Source: Aphrocallistes beatrix
Lineage: Eukaryota; Porifera; Hexactinellida; Sceptrulophora; Aphrocallistidae
DNA: 64,000 nucleotides
Assembly: GCA_963281255.1 (NCBI GenBank)
Contig: OY725503.1
Location: forward strand, 2,666,001-2,730,000
Direction of reading: 5' to 3'
Numbering within the stretch: the first letter of the stretch is position 1; each line of letters begins with the position of its first letter. Positions 44,528 to 55,145 of this stretch are shown here, in pieces. A program made the translations under genes and the position numbers. Below the pieces are notes generated by a model, which had not been told where the DNA came from, ran no database searches, and saw only the letters and a program-made list of their open reading frames with translations.

Positions 44528-45088
44528 CAAGCGCGCTTCGCTTGCTTGCGCTGCGCGGCTGGCGGACACTTTGTGTCCGCCGGAGGCTCCCTTCGGTCGC
44601 CTGGGGTCACATTGGTTATGTATATGGGAGATAGCCTCTCTAAATATGTCTGTCCTACTGTTATAATCGATATCACTCGAAAAAACACCAAATTTGTCAA
44701 TTTAAATTTTTTGATGCGTAATGATGATGTCATAACAGAGTGATGAGTCATCATTTTTTGATAATAGTTGGATTATATGTGAGATATGTTAGTATACAAA
44801 TTTTATTAAAATTTCAGCCTTCTATCTCCAATAATGGCTGAGTTATGCTCGAATAACTGTATTGCTTAACTTTTAAAATGTGACAATGACGTCATAATTC
44901 CGTGATGAGTCGACATTTTCGCTTTAGCTCAGAACTTACCTGAGCCATAACCAAAAGACTCTCACATGCCAAAATTCAGCTTTCTGCGCCTGGCAGTTTC
45001 TTCAATCAATTCGTTACAGATATATATATACGTATATACACACATATACTACTACGTATATAGATTAATCGAGTTTTAATAGTAAGGA
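44528..45088 (+). mobile_element. HT-family element, full copy
   Basis: CAAGCGCGC to CGAGTTTTAATAGTAAGGA. Module 1 CRE is decayed (TGATGTCA); module 2 CRE is intact, followed by TGAGTCG. It is joined end to end with the next, inverted copy at 45089. Confidence 0.9.
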
Positions 45089-45699
45089 TATATCTATATC
45101 TCTAACGAATTGATTGAAGAAACTGCCAGGCGTAGAAAGCTTATTTTTGGCATGTGAGAGTCTTTTGGCTATGGCTCCAGTAAGTTCTGAGCTCAGACGA
45201 AAATGTAGACTCATCATGGAATTATGACGTCATTGTCACATTTTTAAAAGTTAAGCAACACAGTTATTCGTGCATAACTCAGCCATTATAGGGGATAGAA
45301 GGCTGACATTTTAATAGAATCTGTATACTAACATACCTCACATATGATGCAACTATTAAAGAAATGATGACTCATCACTCTGTTATGGCGCCATCAATAC
45401 GCATCAAAATGTTAAAAATTGGCAAATTTGATGATTTTTCGAGTGATATCTATACTAACCCACGCTTGCCACAGGAATGTGTTGCGTCATTTCCGGTTTA
45501 AGCAATTTTCAATGGGAAGCCATATAAGTTTGGGGTTACTACTATAAATAGAAAAATCCCAAATGCTTTCAAGGGTTAAGAAGACGTATTTATAGATCCC
45601 CTTATAATTATTCAATGCGAACCCAGGCGCCCAGAGGGCGCCTCTGGCGGACACAAAGTGTTCGCCAGCCGCCTAGCGCTTGCAAGCGAAGCGTGCTTG
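45089..45699 (-). mobile_element. HT-family element, inverted, with a piggyBac-type MITE inside
   Basis: Its TA-side end abuts the AAGGA end of the previous copy. The MITE at 45456-45579 interrupts its body. The hairpin terminus at 45620-45699 has a perfect 8-bp second hairpin (AGGCGCCC/GGGCGCCT, loop AGA) and a first hairpin with loop AAA. It ends GCGTGCTTG. Confidence 0.88.
45456..45579. mobile_element. piggyBac-type MITE, copy 2
   Basis: TAA-CCCACGCTTGCC to TTTCAAGGG-TTAA; one T of the left TTAA is lost. It lies inside an inverted HT element. Same sequence as 16153-16280 and 51731-51856. Confidence 0.88.
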
Positions 45700-45823
45700 T
45701 ATACAATGAAATTTGAATACATATCAATGTGTACAGTATAGCACATTAATACTCTATTGTTCCACAACCCCTAAAGAGTGCAGTGAAAAAGTCGATCATA
45801 CTGATTAAAATTTTATAGATTCG

Positions 45824-46343
45824 TCCCCAGTTGAGCGAAACTTAAGTGAGCGACCCCACTTGAGCGAAATCATTTGGGCGAAACCTAACTGGGCAAGACT
45901 TAATTAAGCGAAACCTATTTGAGCGAAGTATTAAATGGATTGATAGCCATGTTTAGACTTGAACTCTCTACTGCGTGTGATGCGCCTGCATTAGTCCGGC
46001 AACTTAATTTCCTTTCCTATTATACTTGATGCCGAATCGACGGAATAAGGCCTAATTTGAAATAAGATTGAGACCTAAAATACTACACAGTGCCCCCTCA
46101 TGAAATAAAAATGCCACTTTCAAGCTCAGTTGGAAACTATTTCAAACCATAAATGCCTCCTTTTACTATGTTCTCTTATACATATCACTCTTCAAAATGC
46201 TCACTCACGCTCCCTCCGATTTTAAATTGTCGGGCGGACAAATATCATGGCTTTGAGTAACTTCATTCAACTAAGTTTCGCTCAATTAAGTTTCGCCCAG
46301 TTATGTTTCGGTTTCGCTCACTTAAGTTTCGCTCCACTGGGGA
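45824..46343. mobile_element. Foldback element with GAGCGAAAC-repeat arms (520 bp)
   Basis: Outer ends TCCCCAGTTGAGCGAAAC and GTTTCGCTC-CACTGGGGA are inverted. The left arm (to about 45930) repeats a unit of roughly 17-19 bases around TTGAGCGAAAC; the right arm (46255-46343) repeats the complement. The centre is unrelated unique sequence. No coding. Confidence 0.82.
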
Positions 46344-46671
46344 AACCCCATTTTATACACCTTGATATTTAATATGCTATTCTGACGACTATGCAATCTG
46401 TTTCATAAACGTTTACAATTTTTGAGGTGATTTTGAATGACCACAACTTACTATGTAATATGTTAGGCAGTATTGTAATTAAAGGCAGTATTGTAATGTA
46501 ATTTTTCGCAAATATACACTCATTCTGACGATTTTTTTGATATCTTTCCAACTATTTGATACCAACTTTTTTTAAAAAAATTCTATTCCGGCGGGGTTTT
46601 TTCTATCATTTGGTCTCGAAGTTAATTCTGACAAGCTAGTTAAGGTAATTCAACTAATTTTCAGCGTATAA

Positions 46672-47570
46672 ATGCAGAAACAACGTAGAGATGTAGCTAA
46701 GCTCAGTGAAACGTCAAAACTTCCAACATTGCTTCTATGTGCGGTGTCACCCTGGAGACGGCATATAATGTTAAGCAATGGATTTCAGCGGGCGAAAGCA
46801 TTGAGCACAAGGGTGGAGCTGGGCCTAAAAGGTGCCTCAACAGAGGAGACAGGATCTCACTCTCTCTAAATATTAAAAACGATTTCAGAATTTCTTTGCG
46901 GATTATGCAGAGTAGTCTAAAGGTTTCACGAGGAGTTGATGTGTCGTATTCAACAGTGAGGAGAGGCATCAAAGAGATGTCTTATTCCAAGAAAATGCCA
47001 TCAAAGGACCAAATATTACTCCCTCCCATGAAGCGTTGAGAGTTTTGGGCTAAGAAACATAAGTTCATCAATTGGAACATAGTCTTTTTTACGGATGAGT
47101 GTTCCATTTGGCTTTGTAGCGGGAAAGTGCAGATGTGGACCAAGGGTACTCAAAAGCACGTCATTAACATTTCGAGACATTCACCCAAGATCCATATTTG
47201 GGGAGGGATGTCTACTCGAGGAACTACTGTGCATATTTTTAGAGAGAATTTCAATTATATCGTATATTGTAATGTGATAAATGAATGTTAGACAGAAACA
47301 GCAGACCTACTCTATCCAGACGGTTGGAAACTCCGGGAGGATAATTCGAGTATTCAAAAATTCAAGCTCTATGTATCATACAAAGAGGAACGCGCCATTA
47401 AATGCTTAGAATGGCCATCCTGCAGCCCTGATTTGAATCCTATAGATAACTTATGGACTATTCTGAAGAAAAGGATTTTAAACAGGAATCCTAAGACAAT
47501 CGATGATGTCAAAACTATGTGGCTATAGAGTGGGAAACCATTGATCCTGAATTCATTGGCAATTAACAAA
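46672..47570 (+). pseudogene. Tc1-like transposase pseudogene
   Basis: In shifting frames: helix-turn-helix region (about 46672-46840), VSYSTVRRGIKEM (second DNA-binding part), then catalytic FFTDECSIW (first D), IWGGMSTRGTT, REDNSS (second D) and WPSCSPDLNPIDNLWTILKK (third acidic residue, here D at spacing 34 where Tc1 usually has E). Stops near 47038 and 47288 and frameshifts inactivate it. I found no terminal inverted repeats within 300 bases on either side. Confidence 0.78.
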
Positions 47571-47739
47571 ATCTATGCGTAAGCGGTGCGACCTTGTGAT
47601 TGCTGTTCAAGGCAAAAAAATTCATTATTGAACCATAGCCTATTTAATTGTTACTAAGGGGTCATAGAACCAAAATAAGACTTGAATGAGTATATATCAA
47701 CTTGAGTTATCAAGCGGCATTGGATATAATAATTGTAAA

Positions 47740-48337
47740 TCCTTACTATTAAAACTCGATTAATGTGTATATATATAACAGCTTTCTGCGCCTGACAGTT
47801 TCTTCATTCAATTCGTTACGTTACAGATATATATATAGACTGGCGGACACTTAGTGTCCGCCGGAGGCGCCCTTTGGACGCCTGGGGTCACATTGATTAA
47901 TTATAACGGGGATACGACGTAACATCTCTAAATACGTCTGTTCAACTGTTATAATCGATATCACACGAAAAATCACCAAATTTATCAATTTTTAATTTTT
48001 GTTGGGTAATGATGACATCATAACAGAGTGATGAGTCATCATTTTTTGATCATAGTTGTATCATATGGGAGATATATTAATATACATTCTATTAAAATTT
48101 CAGCCTTCTATCACTTAAAATGGCTGAGTTATGGTTAAAAACTGAAATTTCTAATTATACAAAGGTGATAATGACGTCATAATTCCATGATGAGTCGACA
48201 TTTTCGTCTGAGCTCAGAACTTAGTGGAGCCATAGCCAAAAGACTCCCACATGCCAAAAATCAGCTTTCTGTGCGTGGCAGTTTCTTCAATCAATTCGCT
48301 ACATATATACACATTAATGGAGTTTTAATAGTAAGGA
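47740..48337 (+). mobile_element. HT-family element with HT termini at both ends
   Basis: The left part (47740-47835) is an inverted terminus: TCCTTACTATTAAAACTCG plus TTCTTCATTCAATTCG and TA tract. From 47841 the normal order starts at the first hairpin (loop TTA), second hairpin AGGCGCCC/GGACGCCT, modules (module 1 CRE decayed to TGACATCA), TA tract and GAGTTTTAATAGTAAGGA. The GCGCGC terminus is missing. Confidence 0.85.
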
Positions 48338-48813
48338 TATGTAAGGAATTGATTGAAGAAACTGCCAGGCACAAAAAGCTGTTTTTTGGCATGTGGGAGT
48401 TTTTTAGCTATGGCTCTACTAAGTTCTGAGCTCAGGCCTTAATGTCTACTCATCATGGAATTATGACGTCATTGTCACCTTTTTATAATAAGAAATTTCA
48501 GTTTTACGACTATTACTCAGCCACTTTGGGTGATAGAAGGCTGAAATTTTAATAGAATGTGTATATTAATATATCACAAATATGACACAACTATCGTAAA
48601 AAATGATCACTTATCATTCTGTCATGACTTCATCATTAAGATTTTCTCATTTTGTGATTTTTCGGGTGATATCGATTATAACAGTAAGACAGACGTATTT
48701 AGAGATGTTCTCGACCTTATAATTAATCAATGTGGGCTCAGCCGCTCAAAGGGCACTTCCGGCGGACTCAAAGTGTCCGCCAACCGCACAGCACAAGCAA
48801 GCGAAGTCGCTTG
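48338..48813 (-). mobile_element. HT-family element, inverted, older copy
   Basis: Joined end to end with the previous copy (TA-side ends together). It has one intact CRE; the other sites are decayed. The terminus ends AAGCGAAGTCGCTTG. Confidence 0.82.
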
Positions 48814-49584
48814 TAATTATAAAACAGACTGTATATGTAATGCAATCTCTAGCCGGATTACCGGATATATGGATCCGGTCGGAGGAGAGATTCTCTAATC
48901 CGGTACAGCTCTAGTCACTAATATCAATTAGTGAATTTTAAATTGCATATTTCCTATAGCTTTCATAACCTGCGATGTTCAAATACTTTTTGCACGCAGT
49001 TTTTAAACTCATAACTCCAGATAGACGACTATACTACTATATATGCTGCAAATATAAAAATGGTTCACGCATGCATATTACATTCTCTACATTATTATTT
49101 CATTCAGGTCGAAAGTGCTTACTCAGGCAGTGATGTTAACCTTTTCACCTTTCTTTTGAATTTAATATTTACATCTATGGATTAATGAAACAAATTAATA
49201 AAAGGTTTCCTGACGCAAGGGAATATATCGAACATTTGATATTCTTTCGTTTCCAAACAAATATTATTTCACAAATGATTAAGTAGCCACATCTCGTTTA
49301 TGTATCGTGAATTAATCTAACTTTAATGAATCTATTCTTTTACACATCCTACGTAACTATAGCCTATTCACGGTATGAACTTTATCTCACCATGGATTAC
49401 TTCAAGTCTATTTTGTAAACAAATCATAATATTTGAAATAAATTTGACTACGATAAAATGCAGTGTATGAATCTAGGATAAGTATCATTGTTAGTTTATA
49501 TTCTATTACCAACAATATTTCATACCTTTTCTTCATACAAGCAATTCCTTATTTATTCATCCACACGTAAAATTTCTTAGCAGT
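48814..49584. other. AT-rich stretch without recognised genes
   Basis: No repeat shared with the rest of the window and no motif-bearing frame found. Confidence 0.4.
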
Positions 49585-49965
49585 ATGCCAAATAGGTGTA
49601 GTGTAGCAACTTCTGCTCCAATTACGACGGCACTGGTACGTTCCAGTGTTTGAAATGTTGAATCATTGATCCAAGGAAATGCAAGATGAATAGAAATTGG
49701 CGAGTCTTCATCTGTGTGAGACATTTCCGTGACGAGGATATACTACTTCACTTCGATATTCCCCAAGGTGACGGTACAGTGAAGAAAGTTTCCATAAAAC
49801 CTGGTCTTCGGAAAATGCTAAGCCCATCAATCTTCTTAATTGTCCTTCATATTTAAGTGTGAATTGGGACTCCCAATTGTCATACATCCTGAAGAAGCAG
49901 CCGAACAAGTCGGCGAAGAAGACGAGGCCATCGGAGAGCATGGAACTGGTGATATGGAGGAGTTT
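49585..49965 (+). pseudogene. THAP-domain remnant
   Basis: Starting with MPNRCSV at 49585, one frameshift gives CSNYDGTGTF (second zinc Cys region). Then NRNWRVFICVRHFRDEDI supplies the conserved W and the C-x2-H pair, followed by PQGDGTVKKV and PSIF, as in THAP zinc-dependent DNA-binding domains (C-x2/4-C ... C-x2-H, ending with a P-x-IF motif). An acidic stretch (EEAAEQVGEEDEAIGEHGTG) follows. THAP domains occur in P-element and Kolobok transposases and in host proteins; no catalytic domain follows, because gypsy sequence starts at about 50040. Confidence 0.6.
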
Positions 49966-50039
49966 AGAGATGGGACCTAGAACTGCAGATGACCAGGACT
50001 GCTTTAGCAAGTTTATTGTGATGAGAGCGCTTAAAAGAA

Positions 50040-50858
50040 GTCAGCTGAAGGTATGCGAGCATCTCGCATCTTCCAGACTGATAACGGAGGTGAATTTACT
50101 ATTAACCTGCTGAATACGACACTGCTCAATGGCAGCTACATGTACTTCTTACTCATAGTTGATCTCGTTTCACATTACGTCGAAGCAATCCCGTTGGAAG
50201 ACCAGACCACCACATCCATCGTTAACGCATTCATGGAAGGATGGGTCTATCGTGGATATAGCGTACCAAATATTATGCTCACAGATCAGGGGAAGAATAT
50301 GGATGGGTTAGCGGTGCACGAACTGTGCCTTGACTTAGCGATTACTATACGTTACACCACACCGTAACACCCGGAATCCGATTGGATGGCCGAAAGACAT
50401 ATCTGCTTCGTTAAACAAGTGATACGTTGCTTGATGCTCGAACGCGACCTAGAAAAGGGTTCCTGGCCATCGTTGTTTCAAGAGATTACTTTCTACGGCT
50501 ATAATCTGGACAAATATCTCCACATATGTTGCCGTTTTGCAGTCAGCCGAGATAACTAATCGATATGCTCATCAGCGCTAGTACAACTCCAACAAAAGTT
50601 ACAGGGTCAGCCAGTCAGTATCTCGAAACAACGGTAAAGAGGAGGCAAGAATTGAGTGAAATTGCACGAGAAAACCAAGAGTGCACCCAATCGGGGGAAG
50701 TATGATAAAGGTAGAGAAGAAGTATGATCAAGGCAAGAAAAAATCCAACATAACCACGGGAGATTGGGTCATGATGAATATGAAGGACTATTTGGATACA
50801 TCTTGGTTTATAGTAAGAGAGGGAACTATCACAATTTTCTACCTCTTTTGTATTAATA
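50040..50858 (+). pseudogene. Ty3/gypsy integrase remnant (copy 3)
   Basis: Catalytic core YMYFLLIVDLVSHYVEAIPL, then MLTDQGKNMDG (second D) and AERHICFVKQVIRC (E), then after stops a C-terminal part (KKKSNITTGDWVMMNMKDYL). Protease, RT and RNase H are absent. It is cut at 50859 by an HT subfamily 2 element. A stop at 50366 and frameshifts make it dead. Confidence 0.75.
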
Positions 50859-51475
50859 CAAGCGCGCTTCGCTTGCTTGCGCTGCGCGGCTTGCGGACAC
50901 TGTGTCCGCAGAGTCGCCCTGCGGGCGCCTAGAATTACTCAATCTAAACTATTTTGGGAATTTTTTTTCCTTTATATATATATTGTAAACAAAGGTCAAC
51001 GAATAATTTTTCTTATGGATCCGAAAATATAATATTCGAAATATACACCCCTAAAAACCCCAAGTCAACATTTGGAAGCTAGTCTCTACTATCTAGCCTA
51101 TTTCTGTAATTTGTTTACTTTATGTTTCTAATGTAAACAAAAGTAAACAAATAATTTATAATATTGATCTGAAAATGTAATATTCGAAATCTACCCCCCT
51201 AAAAAACCCATGTCACCCGTTGGAAGCTAGTCTCTAGCATCTTTTTCAAAATTCGTAAAAGGTGTGAAAATATGTACACAATCTTTTTTATTGCCATACA
51301 CTATAATACATTTAAGATATCAAACATAAGTTGTGGCTTTGAAGTATTAATAACAATGACGATCTATTGTAGTGTCGTACAATGGTTTCTCTTGAGATAG
51401 TGTAGTCATTTATTTTGTATAGAAAAGGTGTGAAAAATTGTTTTTCATTTTTTTGCAGAGGTGTGAAAATCTCGC
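50859..51475 (+). mobile_element. HT-family element, subfamily 2
   Basis: CAAGCGCGCTTCGCTTGC, then hairpin TGCGGACAC/GTGTCCGCA with a one-base loop, then GTCGCCC/GGGCGCC. The body is two tandem units of about 150 bases (50985 and 51150), each with TAATATTCGAAAT and GTTGGAAGCTAGTCTC. It lacks CRE modules and has no (TA)n end. Confidence 0.82.
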
Positions 51476-51730
51476 TTAGATCTTAGAACTTAATCTAGCA
51501 TTTTAATATATAAGATTCATTACACTTCATAAAATATCTGCAAAATATAGATATGCTATACAGTTTGCATTTTGCACACAAGACTTGAAGTAATCCATGG
51601 TTAAATACCGTGAAAAGGCTATAGGCTGTGATTCTTTTATATAACCAAAATTATTACCCATAACTTACATACTCGTATGTCAAAACCATCTAATTACGTA
51701 CTACGTTATCCTGATTATTTGGATATTTAA

Positions 51731-51856
51731 TTAACCCACGCTTGCCACAGGAATGTGTTGCGTCATTTCCGGTTTAAGCCATTTTCAATGGGGAAGCCAT
51801 ACAAGTTTGGGGTTACTACTATAAATAGAAAAATCCCAAGTGCTACCAAGGGTTAA
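51731..51856. mobile_element. piggyBac-type MITE, copy 3
   Basis: TTAA-CCCACGCTTGCC to CTACCAAGGG-TTAA, with both TTAA intact (51731-51734 and 51853-51856); 118 bp without the duplications. Confidence 0.92.
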
Positions 51857-52312
51857 ATTTCTTTAAAGTTTTAAATTTGATTTTGGTTTTCTAATGGCGT
51901 CCAATAAGTAAGTAGTGGTTATTAATGAATAACCAACCAATTTGTGTTAATATATGCCTGAATTGCTGCCATATCTGAAACCTCTTTGATAGTGTTTCAT
52001 TTAAAGGTTTATACTAATTGTGTATATATAGTATTTATACTGTTATACAGTGAAGTAGTCTAGTTGTAGTCTTTGTTAAACTTAGTATGTAGCGCTGCTG
52101 GTATTCTATACAGAAATATACCTTACTTAATTATAAGTGATGTAAAGCAAGTTATAATGTTCTCGTATAATATATTAACTGACATAAATATATCACAATA
52201 ATAATAATGGTAATGTCAGCGAACAAGTTATACTAACCCAATGATAAAGAAAGTAAGTAATGAATTGAAGAAATTACGAAATACAAACTATTTAGAATAT
52301 CCAGCTAGTTGT
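51857..52312. other. AT-rich stretch without recognised genes
   Basis: Nothing recognisable; it may include the 3' end or LTR of the minus-strand gypsy fragment that starts at 52313, but no LTR pair is visible. Confidence 0.35.
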
Positions 52313-52766
52313 CTAGAAGCTACGATCTAAGTTAATGGGACTACAATGATATGTTGCAATGGGTTCACCGAAGAATTTCGTCTTCTTCCTGCTTCGTCCA
52401 TACCTGGAGCATGATTCAACTGATCCATCGTTGGATAACTCATTCTCGTAATCCGGCTCTCTGTTTTGCTGTTCTTCAACGTAACTGGAATTCAGGTCAT
52501 CCTCTTCGCCTACTGAAGACAGCTCCGTATCGCTCGCACACTGTCTCGTTTGAGGACCCTCACTCGTGGCTAACGCCGGGACGATTCCCACAAAACTGCG
52601 GAATAGTTTACACCGGTTGAGGTGCACCCATTTTCCCTTCCCACTTCTCGACTCTTTTATCAGCACATTGGCTCCATTCCTGGAGATTACTTCATAGGGA
52701 CCGATAAACACAGGGTCTAACGAACTAGTTCTAGCTTGATCTCTCATCAAAACTTGATCTCCCTAA
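52313..52766 (-). pseudogene. Ty3/gypsy integrase C-terminal part (copy 4)
   Basis: Open for 145 codons to a natural-looking stop. It begins GDQVLMRDQARTSSLDPVF, then IGPYEVISRNGANVLIKE and KWVHLNRCKLF, the usual SH3-like C-terminal domain of gypsy integrases, followed by an acidic, disordered tail and SRYGRSRKKTKFFGEP. The catalytic core is missing upstream, where an HT fragment lies (52796). Confidence 0.72.
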
Positions 52767-52795
52767 AGAATAGGTGAGTTAACCTTTCCTTAGTC

Positions 52796-52846
52796 AGATA
52801 TAAAGTGTCCGCCAGCCCTGCAGCGCAAGCAAGCGAAGCGGGCTTG
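52796..52846 (-). mobile_element. HT-family hairpin-end fragment
   Basis: About 50 bases: AAAGTGTCCGCCAGCC, then AGCGCAAGCAAGCGAAGCG and GGCTTG. Only the terminus is kept. An even more decayed trace lies at 54378-54432. Confidence 0.7.
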
Positions 52847-52895
52847 TTGCTAATAAAATGTCGCCCGCCTCCTTAGCGATTAATGTAAGAGATTG

Positions 52896-54010
52896 ATTTA
52901 CGGCTGAAATAAGAAAATTCTTAAGATTGGGTAAATGTCCGTGAGACCATGGTGGTACCATAAGATCTTTGTAAACTCCGTGATTCTATGAGAGCTGGCA
53001 TCTCTGTATTCTAGGATTGCGGTTATACTGATACAATTTGTATCTTTTTTGATTGTTTCTCTATCAAAAAGCACGTTTTTAACAATAAGATTTCCGTAAA
53101 TGCTTCCATTTTGGGTCATTTTCTGAGCAAATAATCTCAACCCAGGATTATCAACGAGCATAAAAAAGTACCACATTGAACAACCATACGGACTTCCGCA
53201 TCCTTTATCATTTCTCTTCCTGTATCGTAAAGTGCTCACCGGGGGTTTTCTTGAAAAATCATGCCACAGTAGATTTAGTTTTACCTTTCGAGGAGCAGGT
53301 TTTGAATGGTCCGCGATATTTTTAATTCCTTATGATTTAACAGAGCCATCAGTTCGGTTTGCTTTCAGTTTGAGACCAAACGAATCAATCTTTACAGGCT
53401 GACCAACCAAATACTAATTCATGATAAACGGACACTTCGTCGCACGGACATTTCGTCGCATTAACATTTCGTTGCAGACATTTCGTCGCCAGACATTTCG
53501 TGGCTGGACATTTCGTCGCTAGACATTTGGTAGCCGGACATTCCGTCCTCTGAACATTAGTTACCGTACATTGTCTAGCAGAACTTCAGTCTATTTTACG
53601 GGAATTTCGCCTCATTAGAGACTTGTAAAGAACGGAAGTTAAGGCTTTTGGAGTGGAGTATGTTTGAAAAAAGGGTAACAATGAGGGAATTTGATTGAGA
53701 AATAAGTGCGAAAGGTGCATTTCAGGAGAATAAAATTCCGCGTGACAAAAATTTCAGGGACGAAAGTTCCGCTACCCGTTGTGTGGTAACTAATGTTTAG
53801 AGGACGAAATGTCATACGACGAAATGTCCGTGCGACGAAGTGTTCGCCATTCCTAATTCATTAGTGGCTTTTGATCATAATCTACCGGAATCTCTTCCAC
53901 ACAACAGCTTTGCACTTTTAGTCGTCGTTGCTGGATAAGAACATATCACCATTGTGAAAAGCAGCCCTTAGATCTTCACAGTTGTTGGGGAACATTACAC
54001 CTCGATGAGA
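52896..54010 (-). pseudogene. Unrecognised decayed coding stretch, split by a foldback
   Basis: Minus strand: RRLKVQSCCVEEIPVDYDQK (about 53930-53870), the foldback at 53423-53853, then YLVGQPVKIDSFGLKLKANR (about 53410-53350), KPAPRKVKLNLLWHDF, and 113 open codons (53239-52898) with WYFFMLVDNPGLRLFAQK and YGNLIVKNVLFDRETIKK, ending in a stop. After removal of the insertion the two sides continue in one frame with a stop or two. I do not recognise the family. It could be a host exon or a transposon/viral-like gene. Confidence 0.45.
53423..53853. mobile_element. Foldback element with GGACATTTCGTCG-repeat arms (431 bp)
   Basis: Flanked by an 8-bp duplication TAATTCAT (53415-53422 and 53854-53861). 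The ends match at ACACTTCGTCGCACGGACA. The left arm repeats a unit of about 15-17 bases (GACATTTCGTCGC) seven or so times. The 8-bp duplication fits mobilisation by a hAT-type transposase. Confidence 0.85.
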
Positions 54011-54432
54011 TAGGTGACAAATGTTATGACTAATCAAATTCGATCATTTTATAATGCAAATACATTGGGATCTAAACAGTAGTGACTTACATTTACAATG
54101 CATACAATCGTAGGGACGTTGGTGATGGTCAAATTGATTTATTATAGTATATAATACAAACCTCGATTGTTGTTGAGGTTACTCGACTGAAGTTGTTTGA
54201 GTCGTTCAAATTTAATAATCTTTATATTGTACATTTTGTAGATTATATTAAGCAAATTCCATTTATCATGCTTCATTTACTACTCTAATTCGGAATTCCT
54301 GATTACGCGTAGATAAATGGCATTTTTTAGTGGAGAATTAGAAAGCATTCGACCGTTTCCTGAATATCCCCAAGTACTTGCAGCGATCCTCTGCGCTAGC
54401 AACGCAGCACAAATAACCGAAGCGCGTTTGTG

Positions 54433-54742
54433 GTATATAATGGATACTGTTCCAGTCTAGATATATTTGTACTTGAAGGGTTTTTTAAATATTGGAATTG
54501 CAATCCTAAGTTTCCTGTAATATTTACATAATAGGTTTGCCAATAAGATTTAGGCACGCAAACTAAATTAATAATTGCAGTTCCTATACCTGAAAACATT
54601 TACGTATGACTCTCACTTAGTAGTAGTATTCCAAACTTTCAGTAACATAGCCACCTCTATTAACTTTATTCACAAGGTTTTCAAAATTAACAAATAAACT
54701 ACGTATTTTAAGACTACATTGTATTTTAATAAAATATTGATG
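54433..54742. other. AT-rich stretch without recognised genes
   Basis: Nothing recognisable. Confidence 0.35.
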
Positions 54743-55130
54743 GGATGACCCATGACATGCGACTCATCTCAAAGAATTGAGCCATTGCAGTTCTGAACCT
54801 CAGGAGGGTTCAAGCAAAACGGGGCCAAACTCCGATTCAAAAAAGGGGCCAAAATGGATCCAACCAAAACCGATGCCAAGTTATACGGAGGGAATGGGGA
54901 TGTGGTGAGCGTTAGCCAGAGGCCACTGCGATACACGAGGGCAAGCGAGCTGAGTGTAGAGGTGGTGGCAAGCGAGAGGACAGCAGAAAAGCAGGATGGA
55001 ATAGACAGATACAGCTGCCCATGAATCCAAGGAGGATTTGAAGATGAGGATCACAATACCAATGAAGATTTGGAGGAACCAGGGAGGTGCAATTCGGAGT
55101 TGTCTCAAACATGGTACCCCATACGGAACC
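54743..55130 (+). pseudogene. Degenerate reading frame, acidic and GC-richer than flanks
   Basis: One frame is open from about 54743 to a TGA at 55021, with an ATG at 54855 (MDPTKTDAKLYGGNGDVVSV), and continues after the stop with GGFEDEDHNTNEDLEEPG and SQTWYPIRNRNPRF to about 55145. The single internal stop and the base composition suggest former coding. The tail faintly resembles the disordered ends of gypsy polyproteins such as 52313-52766. No domain is recognised. Confidence 0.3.
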
Positions 55131-55145
55131 GAAATCCTAGGTTTT

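Noticed and set aside
50080-50110. QTDNGGEFT, which resembles the copia integrase D-N-G-G-E-F motif
   Set aside because: It lies upstream of, and in frame with, the first catalytic block of a gypsy integrase, where the copia motif would be out of order. It is most likely chance.
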